NCBI GenBank assembly: GCA_021740905.1 | Contig: JAIOYV010000067.1 | Span: forward strand, 1-36,975 | Reading direction: 5' to 3' | DNA from: Bacteroidales bacterium | GTDB lineage: Bacteria; Bacteroidota; Bacteroidia; Bacteroidales; M50B96 | Length of the DNA stretch: 36,975 nt | In this document: positions 14,927 through 23,031 of the stretch, piece after piece | Position numbering within the stretch: the stretch's first letter is position 1 | Layout of the letters: each line of letters begins with the position of its first letter | Program-made: the position numbers and the translations under genes | Notes under the pieces: model-generated | Database searches by the model: none | What the model was told of the DNA's origin: nothing | What the model saw: the letters and a program-made list of their open reading frames with translations, nothing else

Positions 14927-16819
14927 ATGAAAAAAATATATTTACTCCTTTTCCTTTCCTGTGGCATTTCTGGCGCAGGTTTTTCTCAAACACCCCCTTG
15001 GTATTTTATCAACACAGGGGTCGAAAATACTCATGTTATTTTGGTACAGGAAACAATACCCATGCTCCTCGACGGTCAACCTTTGCAGGTGGGCGATTAC
15101 ATTGGTGCATTTTATCAAATACTCGATACCCTAATTTGTGGAACGGGAACCGGAAATACAGGCGATGTGGGAGGATTGATGGTTATCAACTCCGTTTCGG
15201 CAGCTACAATATGGGGCGCTGAACCCAATGTGTCGAATGGGTTTCAGGTGGGCGAAGCATTTCAGTGGAAAATCTGGAGAGCCTCCGATGGTAGCGTGTT
15301 CAATGCCACTGTAGAATACGATCTTAATACTCCTAATATTACCGATTCGGGTTATTATGTTACCAATGGCATTAGTAAAATGGCCTCGCTCACTGCTTAT
15401 AGTATTCCCGGTATCGACCTTAGCGTGAACCAGCAATTATCGCCCATTTCGGGTTGTGGATCGCTTCAAGACCAAGCGGTTGTTGTATTGTTGGAAAACC
15501 ACGACACCCTAGATGTTATTGGGTTTAGTGTAAATTTTACACTGAATAATGGGGATACGATTACCGAATTTGTGAACGATACCATTTTTGCCGGGGCAAC
15601 CTACGAGTACACTTTCAACCAGCTTGTAAGCCTGTTAAACCTTGGGGATTATTTCTTCCACGTTTGGATCAATTTTCCGGGCGATGTGAATTATACCAAC
15701 GATTTCAACAAGCAAAAAGTGACCATTTCTAATTTTCCGGTAGTCGACCTGGGAGATGATGTGTCGATTTGCGAGGGCGAAACTGCACTATTGCAGACCG
15801 ACACTTTTTTTGCCGGGTATTCGTGGAACACAGGTTCGAATATGCAGTTTCTATATGCAAGCGCTGAGGGCTATTATTATTGTACCATTACCGACCACCT
15901 GGGCTGTCAGGGATTCGATTCGGTGCATGTAACCGTATTGGCCCTTCCTCAATTCGACTTGCCCGATACCGTGAGATTTTGTGAGGGCTTACATAAAACG
16001 GTGACCATTGAGGGCACTTTTGAATCGTACCACTGGAGCAATGGCATTACCACCCCCAGCCTGTATATTTCAATCCCCAATATGTATAGCGTTACGGTGA
16101 CCGATTCTGTCGGATGCTCATCGGTTGATTCGTTGATTGCTATTGCAACCACTCTACCTCAGATTGATTTGCCCGATGTTGTAAAAATTTGTGAGGGCTT
16201 ATCCACAAATGTGACCATTGAGGGAAGTTTTGAATCGTACGTTTGGAGCAATGGTGATACAAGCCCCGAATTGAATATTACGATCCCTGATTTATATAGT
16301 GTTACGGTGACAGATATTGCCGGATGTACATCGGTTGGCACATTGGTTGCCGAATTAATTGTTATCCCGCCCATCGATTTGGGAGATACCATTTATTCTG
16401 ATAAGCTGGATACCATTTCCTTAGATGCAGGCGTAGCCTTCTATTCTTATTTATGGAACACGGGTGGGATAAACCGCGTTTTAACCCCAACTGAATATGG
16501 GGAATATTCTGTTACGGTAAGCGATGGCGATTGCGAAGGGGTAGGATCGGTTTGGGTGAAACAGGACACTGTAAAATATTTTAGGCAATTGATTGTTTGG
16601 CCCAACCCAAGCAATGGTTTGTTGACATTTTACCTGCCCAAAACCGAAACTATTTCGATTGAAGTGTACAATGTCCTAGGCCAGCAACTTATTTCGGATG
16701 AGATAGAAGCAGATAACATAATAGAATACGATGTCCGCCATCTTCGGTCGGGGCCTTACATTTTAGTAGTGAAAACAGACGATCGGAAATTTACAAAGCG
16801 ATTGATCATTACAAAGTAA
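14927..16819 (+). CDS. T9SS-sorted protein: shared domain plus four Ig/PKD-like repeats
   Basis: A 630-residue secreted protein. Signal peptide 1-21 (ends GAGFSQ). The shared domain follows at about 22-165: FINTGVENTHVILVQ, GDYIGAFYQ, GEAFQWKIWRASDGSVFNA, YYVTNGISKMASL. Next comes a CARDB-like segment, about 165-280, with a QDQAVVVLLENHDT core. Then there are four repeats of about 75 residues (about 280-550) with the pattern ICEG...W(N/S)(T/N)G...YSVTVTD..GC. Residues 555-630 are a T9SS type A sorting domain (VWPNPSNGLLTFYLP, VYNVLGQQLISDE, LRSGPYILVV). Repeats 2 and 3 are the most alike, also at DNA level, indicating recent duplication. Likely a surface structural or adhesive protein; no catalytic motif is seen. 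Confidence 0.85.
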   Translation: MKKIYLLLFLSCGISGAGFSQTPPWYFINTGVENTHVILVQETIPMLLDGQPLQVGDYIGAFYQILDTLICGTGTGNTGDVGGLMVINSVSAATIWGAEPNVSNGFQVGEAFQWKIWRASDGSVFNATVEYDLNTPNITDSGYYVTNGISKMASLTAYSIPGIDLSVNQQLSPISGCGSLQDQAVVVLLENHDTLDVIGFSVNFTLNNGDTITEFVNDTIFAGATYEYTFNQLVSLLNLGDYFFHVWINFPGDVNYTNDFNKQKVTISNFPVVDLGDDVSICEGETALLQTDTFFAGYSWNTGSNMQFLYASAEGYYYCTITDHLGCQGFDSVHVTVLALPQFDLPDTVRFCEGLHKTVTIEGTFESYHWSNGITTPSLYISIPNMYSVTVTDSVGCSSVDSLIAIATTLPQIDLPDVVKICEGLSTNVTIEGSFESYVWSNGDTSPELNITIPDLYSVTVTDIAGCTSVGTLVAELIVIPPIDLGDTIYSDKLDTISLDAGVAFYSYLWNTGGINRVLTPTEYGEYSVTVSDGDCEGVGSVWVKQDTVKYFRQLIVWPNPSNGLLTFYLPKTETISIEVYNVLGQQLISDEIEADNIIEYDVRHLRSGPYILVVKTDDRKFTKRLIITK

Positions 16820-16867
16820 GAGTTTTCCCGCAAGGGCTAAATAAGAAATTTCTTCTCAATCGTATTA

Positions 16868-16875
16868 TAAATTTG
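16868..16875 (+). promoter_or_regulatory. -7 element (TAAATTTG) of the sensor-kinase gene
   Basis: Exact TAnnTTTG match 41 nt upstream of the ATG at 16917. No clear -33 TTTG was found at the right distance, so confidence is moderate. Confidence 0.45.
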
Positions 16876-16916
16876 CCCACTTTTGTCGTTTCAGTGGAAT
16901 TTGTTGAACACACATC

Positions 16917-19853
16917 ATGGGCAAAAAACTATTCATTCTTCAATTGTTCATTTTGGTAGCCCTTTCCGTTGTGGGGCAGGATTACTTTTACAAAAACTTT
17001 ACGAAGGAAGACGGGCTACCTGGTTCCGAAGTGTACGACCTGATCCAGGATTTGGATGGGTACATCTGGATGGCCACCAGTTATGGGGTGTGCCGATACG
17101 ACGGCTATGAGTTCAGGACATTTACGACCGACGACGGATTAGCTGATAATTCAACAATCACTTTAAGTTTGGATAAGAAAGGAAGGATTTGGGCCTCCTC
17201 CTATTCGGGCGATATTTCCTGGTATGAAAACGGAAAGTTCCATGCCCATCCACTCAATGATGAATTGCAGAAATACACCCAGGGTTTTGTCGAGCTCTTT
17301 TTCGATAGCGCTGGCAACATTTATTTTACTTCTTTGGCAAATCGGACTATTGGCGTTAAAGTAACACCCGACAATAAGATCGTTTTAGATAAATCCATAA
17401 AAAGTGATAGTGTAAACCATGATTATAACTTACGGTTTACACCTACCTCTTTTGGTATACTGATTTCGGGATGGGAAACCACAGATGATGATCGTTTCAA
17501 CCAAACTGTCTTGAACAAAAAAGAGGACACCTTTCATCTGAAATACCCTGAAAATTATAAAGGTTTCTTTTTTAAATATTGTAAAATATGTGATGGGGAA
17601 TTCCTGCTATCATCAAACAATTGGCTATTTCACATCAAAGACGACAAAATAGTAGCCAAAAAAAAGTATAATTCCAGGGTCAATGATATTTTTGTAGATG
17701 ACCGAATGGATTTCTGGATCAGCATTGAAAATGAAGGCCTATTTTTATACAAGGAAAGAGATATTGCCTGCGAATCTCATGTATTCTTTCCTGGAATGGG
17801 TATATCCAATATAATTCAGGATAAGGAAAAAAATTATTGGGTATCGACCAATGGGCAAGGGGTGTTTGTTATTCCCTCGATGCAGATTCAATATATGAAC
17901 AATCCGGCCATAAAAAATTCAAAGATCGTGGCCCTTCGGGTATTCCAAGATTCAATCTACTTTAGCACATGGGATAAAAAAATGTACAGGTTCCATCCCT
18001 CATCTTCCAACATTGAGCGAATCGATCAATCTATTTTCAAAGACCATCCCGAAGTATGCAACGACCTGTTGATTGATTCACTAGGAAGCTTATGGGCTTT
18101 GGGTTCGCAAGGCTTATGTGTTTCAAAAAATTTGAGTACTGGTATTCTTAGCTTTAAAGAATCTGGCTATTTCCTTGCTGAACTGGAAGATAAAAGAATC
18201 GCTGTGGCCTCCTATTTTGGTTTGATTATTTTTGACGATTATAACCAGATTCAATATTCGCAAAAAGAAGGCAATACAATTCGTTCGAGAACATTATACA
18301 ATGATAGCAAAGGTGCCCTTTGGATTGGTTCGCTCGATGGCCTGTACAAATATGACAATGGTGCCTATACCTACTTGGGAAACAATTACCCAGCCTTATC
18401 CGAACGTATAACTGCTATTTGTGGAAACGATAGTTTGTTATTTGTAGGTACACGGGGTAGTGGAATAGTCATTGCTCGCGATGCTACTTACTATGCCATC
18501 GGGGAAGCGGATGGCGTACGGGCAAACAATGTTCAGTCCTTGTTCCTCGAAAATGACTCCTGCCTTTGGATTGGTACAAATTCAGGCTTGTCGAGGCTCC
18601 GCTTTCATTTCTCAGATTCATTCCAGTTTTCGGCCATTAATTTTACTATATGGGATGGTTTGCCTTCCAATAACATTACCCGGATTATTAAGGTGAAGGA
18701 AAATATCTACCTCGGGACAGAAAAGGGGATCGCTTTTTTCAATCCCGATTCAATTTCCGTTAACCATACCCATCCATCAATTAAAATTGAAAATGTCAGG
18801 ATAAATGAAAGAGATACACTGGTATGCGATTCATACACCCTGAAACACTTTCAACGAAACCTGAAAATCAGCTTTAAAGGCTTGCATTTCAAAAGTATCG
18901 GAAACATTAACTACAAATACAAACTTTTTGGGTTGAGCGACAAATGGACCTACACCAACAATACAGAGGTTGAATATGCCATGGTCCCTCAGGGCGAGTA
19001 CCGTTTTGTGGTTTATGCTCAAAACCTAAACGGATATTGGTCGGAAGCACCAGCTACTGTATCTTTTGTTATTGAAAAACCATTCTGGAAACATATTTGG
19101 TTTTTAATTTTGACAGGGCTTTTTGTGCTGGTATTGGCCCTACTGATTGTGGTAGCGGTTATCCGAAATATCAATAAAAAAAATCAAAGGGAACAAGATT
19201 TAATACAATATCATCAGCAAGCGCTAAGCAAACAGCTAAACCCGCATTTTCTGTACAATTCCTTAAATTCAATTCAGCGATTTATCCTTGAGAACGATAA
19301 GATTTCCTCATCCGAATATTTATCCAAATTTTCGAAGTTGATGCGGATTATTTTGGAAATGTCGAATAAACCATTGGTCACCCTTCAGGACGAGATAGAT
19401 TCCTTGCATCTTTATCTTGAATTAGAATCCTTGCGACTGAAGGACTCATTCCATTACCGGATAGATGTTGACGAGGACATTAAAAAGGACGAAACAAAAC
19501 TGCCATCTTTTATGATCCAACCTTTTGTTGAGAATTCTATTTGGCACGGGCTTATGACCATAGAGGCGGAAAAGAAGTTGGAAATATCTTTCAGTAAGAG
19601 AAATAGCGGCCTAATTTGCCAGGTCCGGGATAATGGTATTGGGAGGAAGAAATCGAATGAGATAAAAGAAAGGCAAGGTTCTAAAAATAAAAGGTCGCCT
19701 TATGGCATAAAAACTACTCAGACAAGGCTCGATTTGTATAACAAACAATACAATACCTCGTCGTCGATAAAAATTATTGACCTCACAAATGAGGAAGAGG
19801 AACCGGAAGGCACTTTGGTGGAAATATATTTTTTGGAGTACTCCCAGGCTTGA
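16917..19853 (+). CDS. Propeller-type sensor histidine kinase (LytS/His_kinase family)
   Basis: A 978-residue membrane sensor. Signal peptide 1-21, then a long periplasmic sensor of Reg_prop beta-propeller blades (about 22-640; motifs such as QDLDGYIWMATSYGVCRYDG, DSKGALWIGSLDGLYKYDNG and NDSCLWIGTNSGLSRL). A Y_Y_Y domain follows (about 650-720; YKLFGLSDKWTYT, PQGEYRFVVYAQN), then one membrane helix (about 725-748). The cytoplasmic kinase starts at QQALSKQLNPHFLYNSLNSI with His777 in the NPHF motif typical of LytS-family kinases, followed by an ATPase domain (FMIQPFVENSIWHG, VRDNGIGRKKS). This architecture normally signals to a LytTR response regulator encoded next door, but none is present here. 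The C-terminus runs to a few codons past the expected end, right at the junction with the truncated cyclase-HD gene. Confidence 0.9.
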   Translation: MGKKLFILQLFILVALSVVGQDYFYKNFTKEDGLPGSEVYDLIQDLDGYIWMATSYGVCRYDGYEFRTFTTDDGLADNSTITLSLDKKGRIWASSYSGDISWYENGKFHAHPLNDELQKYTQGFVELFFDSAGNIYFTSLANRTIGVKVTPDNKIVLDKSIKSDSVNHDYNLRFTPTSFGILISGWETTDDDRFNQTVLNKKEDTFHLKYPENYKGFFFKYCKICDGEFLLSSNNWLFHIKDDKIVAKKKYNSRVNDIFVDDRMDFWISIENEGLFLYKERDIACESHVFFPGMGISNIIQDKEKNYWVSTNGQGVFVIPSMQIQYMNNPAIKNSKIVALRVFQDSIYFSTWDKKMYRFHPSSSNIERIDQSIFKDHPEVCNDLLIDSLGSLWALGSQGLCVSKNLSTGILSFKESGYFLAELEDKRIAVASYFGLIIFDDYNQIQYSQKEGNTIRSRTLYNDSKGALWIGSLDGLYKYDNGAYTYLGNNYPALSERITAICGNDSLLFVGTRGSGIVIARDATYYAIGEADGVRANNVQSLFLENDSCLWIGTNSGLSRLRFHFSDSFQFSAINFTIWDGLPSNNITRIIKVKENIYLGTEKGIAFFNPDSISVNHTHPSIKIENVRINERDTLVCDSYTLKHFQRNLKISFKGLHFKSIGNINYKYKLFGLSDKWTYTNNTEVEYAMVPQGEYRFVVYAQNLNGYWSEAPATVSFVIEKPFWKHIWFLILTGLFVLVLALLIVVAVIRNINKKNQREQDLIQYHQQALSKQLNPHFLYNSLNSIQRFILENDKISSSEYLSKFSKLMRIILEMSNKPLVTLQDEIDSLHLYLELESLRLKDSFHYRIDVDEDIKKDETKLPSFMIQPFVENSIWHGLMTIEAEKKLEISFSKRNSGLICQVRDNGIGRKKSNEIKERQGSKNKRSPYGIKTTQTRLDLYNKQYNTSSSIKIIDLTNEEEEPEGTLVEIYFLEYSQA

Positions 19854-19902
19854 GCAGCTAAACAAAAAATATAATTCAAGTGTTTTGATTTCTGAAGAAG
19901 TA

Positions 19903-20604
19903 ATGCAGCACGTTGATAATAATAATGACTATGTAGCATTGGGAGCTGTTCTGAAAAGAGGAAAGGCTGAACCCATAAATATCATGAAGCTAGTTTTAAC
20001 TGAGAACAAAAAAGCACCAATGATAGATTTACTAGAAGAAACAGAAGGCTATGTTAAAAACCTATTTGAGAATATACCTGATAATCTTATTTATCACCAA
20101 CTCAGTCATACCATTGAAGTAGTAGAAGCGGCCAGGACAATTGGACAGGCAATACATTTATCGCCTGAAGAAATGCAAATCCTGTTACTTTCAGCCTGGT
20201 TTCACGATACCGGTTACCTTAAAACCTACCTTCATCACGAGGAAGAAAGCATACATATTGCAAGACAGTTTTTTAATTCGATAAATGCCAACTCAAAGCT
20301 GATTGAGCAGATTGCAGGATGTATAAATGCCACCAAAGTTCCTCAAAAGCCAAAAACAAAAATTGAAGAAGCCGTGTGTGATGCAGATATGTTTCACCTG
20401 GCACAGGATAACTTTTGTGATAAATCGAAGTTGCTTTTCGAGGAGATGAACGCAACTTCAAAATTTAAAATGGATATGATCGCTTTTCGAAAAGGCTCAG
20501 TCGAATTTTTCGATTCCCATCATTATCATTCGAAATATGGAAAAGAAGTTTTGTCGATTGGCAAAAAGAGGAATAGGAAGCATTTGATAGAGTTGATTGG
20601 ATGA
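19903..20604 (+). CDS. HD-domain phosphohydrolase, 5'-truncated cyclase-HD fusion
   Basis: The open frame contains the tail of a class III nucleotide cyclase domain: from 19846 RLEQLNKKYNSSVLISEEV and LKRGKAEPINIMKL, which match the last strands of adenylate/guanylate cyclases. An HD domain follows: YHQLSHTIEVVEAA, AWFHDTGYL (His-Asp at about 20203-20208), an H-H-E-E segment and CDADMFHL. HD domains are metal-dependent phosphohydrolases, often acting on nucleotides. The first two-thirds of the cyclase, including the metal-binding aspartates, is missing: the homology starts only 8 nt before the kinase stop codon, in another frame. The start is uncertain (19903 or 20020; an ATG at 19777 lies inside the kinase gene). 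Probably a deletion remnant that may still yield an HD protein. Confidence 0.7.
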   Translation: MQHVDNNNDYVALGAVLKRGKAEPINIMKLVLTENKKAPMIDLLEETEGYVKNLFENIPDNLIYHQLSHTIEVVEAARTIGQAIHLSPEEMQILLLSAWFHDTGYLKTYLHHEEESIHIARQFFNSINANSKLIEQIAGCINATKVPQKPKTKIEEAVCDADMFHLAQDNFCDKSKLLFEEMNATSKFKMDMIAFRKGSVEFFDSHHYHSKYGKEVLSIGKKRNRKHLIELIG

Positions 20605-20677
20605 ATTGAGAAAAATCGGGTCTTTGCCAAGCTTGGAAAATAAAAATTTGAATAATCGCACAAATCAAAATAAAAGT

Positions 20678-22249
20678 ATGAAAAGTATAAGCATTATTAT
20701 CACAGTTTTAGCATTTTCCCTTACCGGGAATTCTGTCTTGGCCCAAGGCCTTAGCTCAACGCAAATTGATTCCCTTGTTCAAAGGACATTCGAATTGTCT
20801 CCTGCGGTTGGGATGGCCATTGCAGTAGTAAAAGACGGAAAAGTAATTCACTCCAAAGGCTATGGAGTTTCATCTTCGGAAACCGGAAAAAAAGCCGACG
20901 AAAACACCTTGTTTGCCATCGCATCCAATTCAAAAGCCTTTACGACTGCTGCATTGTCCATACTGGTCGACGAAGGAAAAATTTCCTGGCAAGACAAGGT
21001 GGTGGATTATATCCCCGAGTTCAGGATGTACGACGACTATGTGACGGCCAATTTCAACATCGAAGACCTGTTGACCCATCGCAGTGGTTTGGGGCTGGGT
21101 GCCGGCGATTTAATGTTTTTTCCTGATGGGGGAGATTTCACCATTGAGGATGTCCTCACCAGTTTTCAGTATCAAACCCCAACCTCTGCCTTCCGTACCA
21201 AGTACGATTACGACAACCTGCTTTACATTGTCGCAGGGGAGGTGATCAAAAGGGTGTCCGGCATGAGTTGGGCCGATTTTGTACAGACAAAAATATTTAG
21301 CCCCCTAGGTATGAGTCGGACCGTGCCTGTATATTCCCGATTGGGCAGTGATGAGAATGTGGCCTTCCCCCACCGTTCCTATAATAACGAAATTGTGCAA
21401 TTAGAAACCTACAATGGAGGTGACCTATTGGGTGCTGCAGGTGGCATTTATTCGTGCGCCAACGATTTGAGCAAGTGGTTGCTGTTGCAGTTAAACGGGG
21501 GCAGATATGGAAACGATTTATCGAAAGAAATTTTCTCAATGCAGAGGCAGCATGAAATGTGGTATCCCCATACGGTAATGGGTTTTAACTCAAGTCCAAA
21601 TCCACGAACCAACACACATCTTTCTGCGTACGGCTTAGGGTGGGATATTTTAGATAAAAAGGGAAGTTTCATTTATCAACATACGGGAGGGTTGCCCGGG
21701 ATGCTTTCGAGAACGATTTTGGTGCCCGAACTTAATCTTGGAATCGTAGTGTTGACCAATTCCGATCCGGGAGGGTATGGCTTTTACTCTATTCCGGAAG
21801 CCATCCTGGACTCCTATTTGAAAATCGAGAAAAGAGATTGGGTGAAAGCTTTGGCCGAAAGGGCAGAGGCCAGGAATAGCGAATCGGATTCGGTAACAAC
21901 CGCTGTTTGGGAGACAGTGAAAAAAAACAAAAAGCAAAAAATTGACCCCGCCAATTTTATTGGGAAGTATCGGGATCCCTGGTTCGGCGACGTGGAGGTT
22001 TCCTTGAAGAATGACAAGCTCTGGTTTACATCGAAAAGATCGCCCAAACTGAATGGCCAGATGTTTTTCTACAAAGCAACAACGTTTGCTGTAAAGTGGG
22101 AATATACCGATATGCCTTGCGATGCCTTTGCCACTTTCAATTTTAACGAAGAAGCCAAAGCCATTTCCATAAGAATGAAAGGCATCTCTCCAAACATAGA
22201 CTTTAGCTTCGATTTTCATGATTTGAAATTGGAAAAGGTAGTAGACTGA
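20678..22249 (+). CDS. Secreted serine hydrolase (class C beta-lactamase / PBP4* fold)
   Basis: A 523-residue exported hydrolase. The ATG at 20678 was chosen over 20597 because a signal peptide (MKSISIIITVLAFSLTGNSV, ending VLAQ) follows directly. The fold's three active-site motifs are present: Ser83-x-x-Lys86 (SNSK, nucleophile and base), Tyr178-x-Asn180 (YDN), and His335-Thr-Gly337 (HTG in place of KTG, usual for esterase and peptidase members). The C-terminal 110 residues (from about 410) form a DUF3471-like beta-rich domain (KYRDPWFGDVEVSLKNDKLWF). Such proteins act on D-amino peptides or esters; a true beta-lactamase role is unlikely. The first part of the upstream gap (20605-20677) holds no other gene. 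Confidence 0.9.
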   Translation: MKSISIIITVLAFSLTGNSVLAQGLSSTQIDSLVQRTFELSPAVGMAIAVVKDGKVIHSKGYGVSSSETGKKADENTLFAIASNSKAFTTAALSILVDEGKISWQDKVVDYIPEFRMYDDYVTANFNIEDLLTHRSGLGLGAGDLMFFPDGGDFTIEDVLTSFQYQTPTSAFRTKYDYDNLLYIVAGEVIKRVSGMSWADFVQTKIFSPLGMSRTVPVYSRLGSDENVAFPHRSYNNEIVQLETYNGGDLLGAAGGIYSCANDLSKWLLLQLNGGRYGNDLSKEIFSMQRQHEMWYPHTVMGFNSSPNPRTNTHLSAYGLGWDILDKKGSFIYQHTGGLPGMLSRTILVPELNLGIVVLTNSDPGGYGFYSIPEAILDSYLKIEKRDWVKALAERAEARNSESDSVTTAVWETVKKNKKQKIDPANFIGKYRDPWFGDVEVSLKNDKLWFTSKRSPKLNGQMFFYKATTFAVKWEYTDMPCDAFATFNFNEEAKAISIRMKGISPNIDFSFDFHDLKLEKVVD

Positions 22250-22375
22250 TTTGATCTGGCAAGAAATTGCTATGGGTATATGTTTCTTGCTGTGCGACAA
22301 AATTTCCATTTCAAACATCTGATGATACTTTCTTCATCGAACTTAGCGAAGCGATCTCACCGAAGGTAATTGATC

Positions 22376-22407
22376 GAATTTCACCTGACTTTGGCAGGTG
22401 ATAATTC
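22376..22407. repeat. Hairpin between genes
   Basis: CACCTG (22382-22387) pairs with CAGGTG (22395-22400), extended by GAATT/AATTC outside. It lies 127 nt after the serine hydrolase and has no T-run, so it is probably a repeat or a 3' UTR structure. Confidence 0.4.
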
Positions 22408-22464
22408 GTGTAATTCGATGATAAAAATTTTGTTGACAGAAATTTGTCATACACCCTACTAGTC

Positions 22465-22494
22465 TTGTACCCACAATTCTTATTGCTATTTTTG
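22465..22494 (+). promoter_or_regulatory. Promoter of the C-GCAxxG-C-C gene
   Basis: TTG at 22465-22467, 19-nt spacer, TATTTTTG at 22487-22494: both Bacteroidota promoter elements at the right spacing. Predicted start near 22500 and leader of about 22 nt. Confidence 0.6.
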
Positions 22495-22522
22495 TTTCAG
22501 AATAAATCAAAATCAAAATAAA

Positions 22523-22966
22523 ATGACCACAATTAAATCATCTGCTAGTATGTTCGAGGAAGGGCAAGCTTGTTCGCAATCGATCCTAGTCCGGTATTCC
22601 GATAAATACGGACTCGACGCCAAAATTGCCATGAAACTTGCAGCTGGCTTTGCCGGAGGGATGCAAATGTCGGAAACTTGTGGCGCTGTTACAGGCTCGT
22701 ATATGGTGCTGGGCCTTCATGCCTCCGGTAAGGATTGCCACCTTGCCGAAGGGCGGGAAAAGACGTATTCCATGATAAAAGATTTTACCGCACGTTTTAA
22801 AGCAAAGAACGGATCTGTAAGCTGCAAGGAATTGCTGGGTTGCGATATAAGTACCGAAAACGGCTTGGCAGAAGCTAAACACAATGACTTGTTTAATACA
22901 AAATGTGTTGAATTGGTTAGAAGCGCATCGGAAATTTTGGAGATCCTAATCGAGGAAGACAAATAA
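22523..22966 (+). CDS. C-GCAxxG-C-C family protein (probable redox protein)
   Basis: A 147-residue soluble protein with the spaced cysteines that name the family: GQACSQSILVRY near residue 17, the central SETCGAVTGSYMVLGL (C-G-A-x-x-G) near 50-65, GKDCHLAE, SCKELLGCD and a final TKCVEL. The family is often seen beside electron-transfer or selenium- and metal-related genes and is thought to bind metal or carry out thiol redox chemistry; its reaction is unknown. Family members usually read CGCAxxG; here the position before Gly is Thr (ETCGAVTG), so only one cysteine is present at that point. The next gene, 65 nt downstream, is an EFR1 flavodoxin-ferredoxin protein, which supports a redox role, though each gene appears to have its own promoter. 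Confidence 0.85.
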   Translation: MTTIKSSASMFEEGQACSQSILVRYSDKYGLDAKIAMKLAAGFAGGMQMSETCGAVTGSYMVLGLHASGKDCHLAEGREKTYSMIKDFTARFKAKNGSVSCKELLGCDISTENGLAEAKHNDLFNTKCVELVRSASEILEILIEEDK

Positions 22967-22991
22967 GAAAGTTTCTCTTTAATTTTTTTAG

Positions 22992-22999
22992 TAATTTTG
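22992..22999 (+). promoter_or_regulatory. -7 element (TAATTTTG) of the EFR1 gene
   Basis: Exact TAnnTTTG match 32 nt before the ATG at 23032. The -33 region is T-rich but lacks a clear TTG. Confidence 0.45.
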
Positions 23000-23031
23000 A
23001 AAACACTTTCAACATAGAAGCCTATTGGATA

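Noticed and set aside
15780-16550. Repeated segments as a CRISPR or minisatellite array
   Set aside because: They are in frame and encode Ig/PKD-like protein repeats of about 75 residues.
19777-20604. A possible cyclic-nucleotide signalling or defence (Pycsar-like) system from the cyclase-like segment and HD domain
   Set aside because: Only the last strands of a cyclase domain are present and the catalytic metal-binding aspartates are missing. No effector gene is adjacent. It reads as a deletion remnant.
20678-22249. An antibiotic-resistance beta-lactamase
   Set aside because: The HTG motif, large size and DUF3471-like tail fit the wider serine hydrolase family rather than a class C resistance enzyme.
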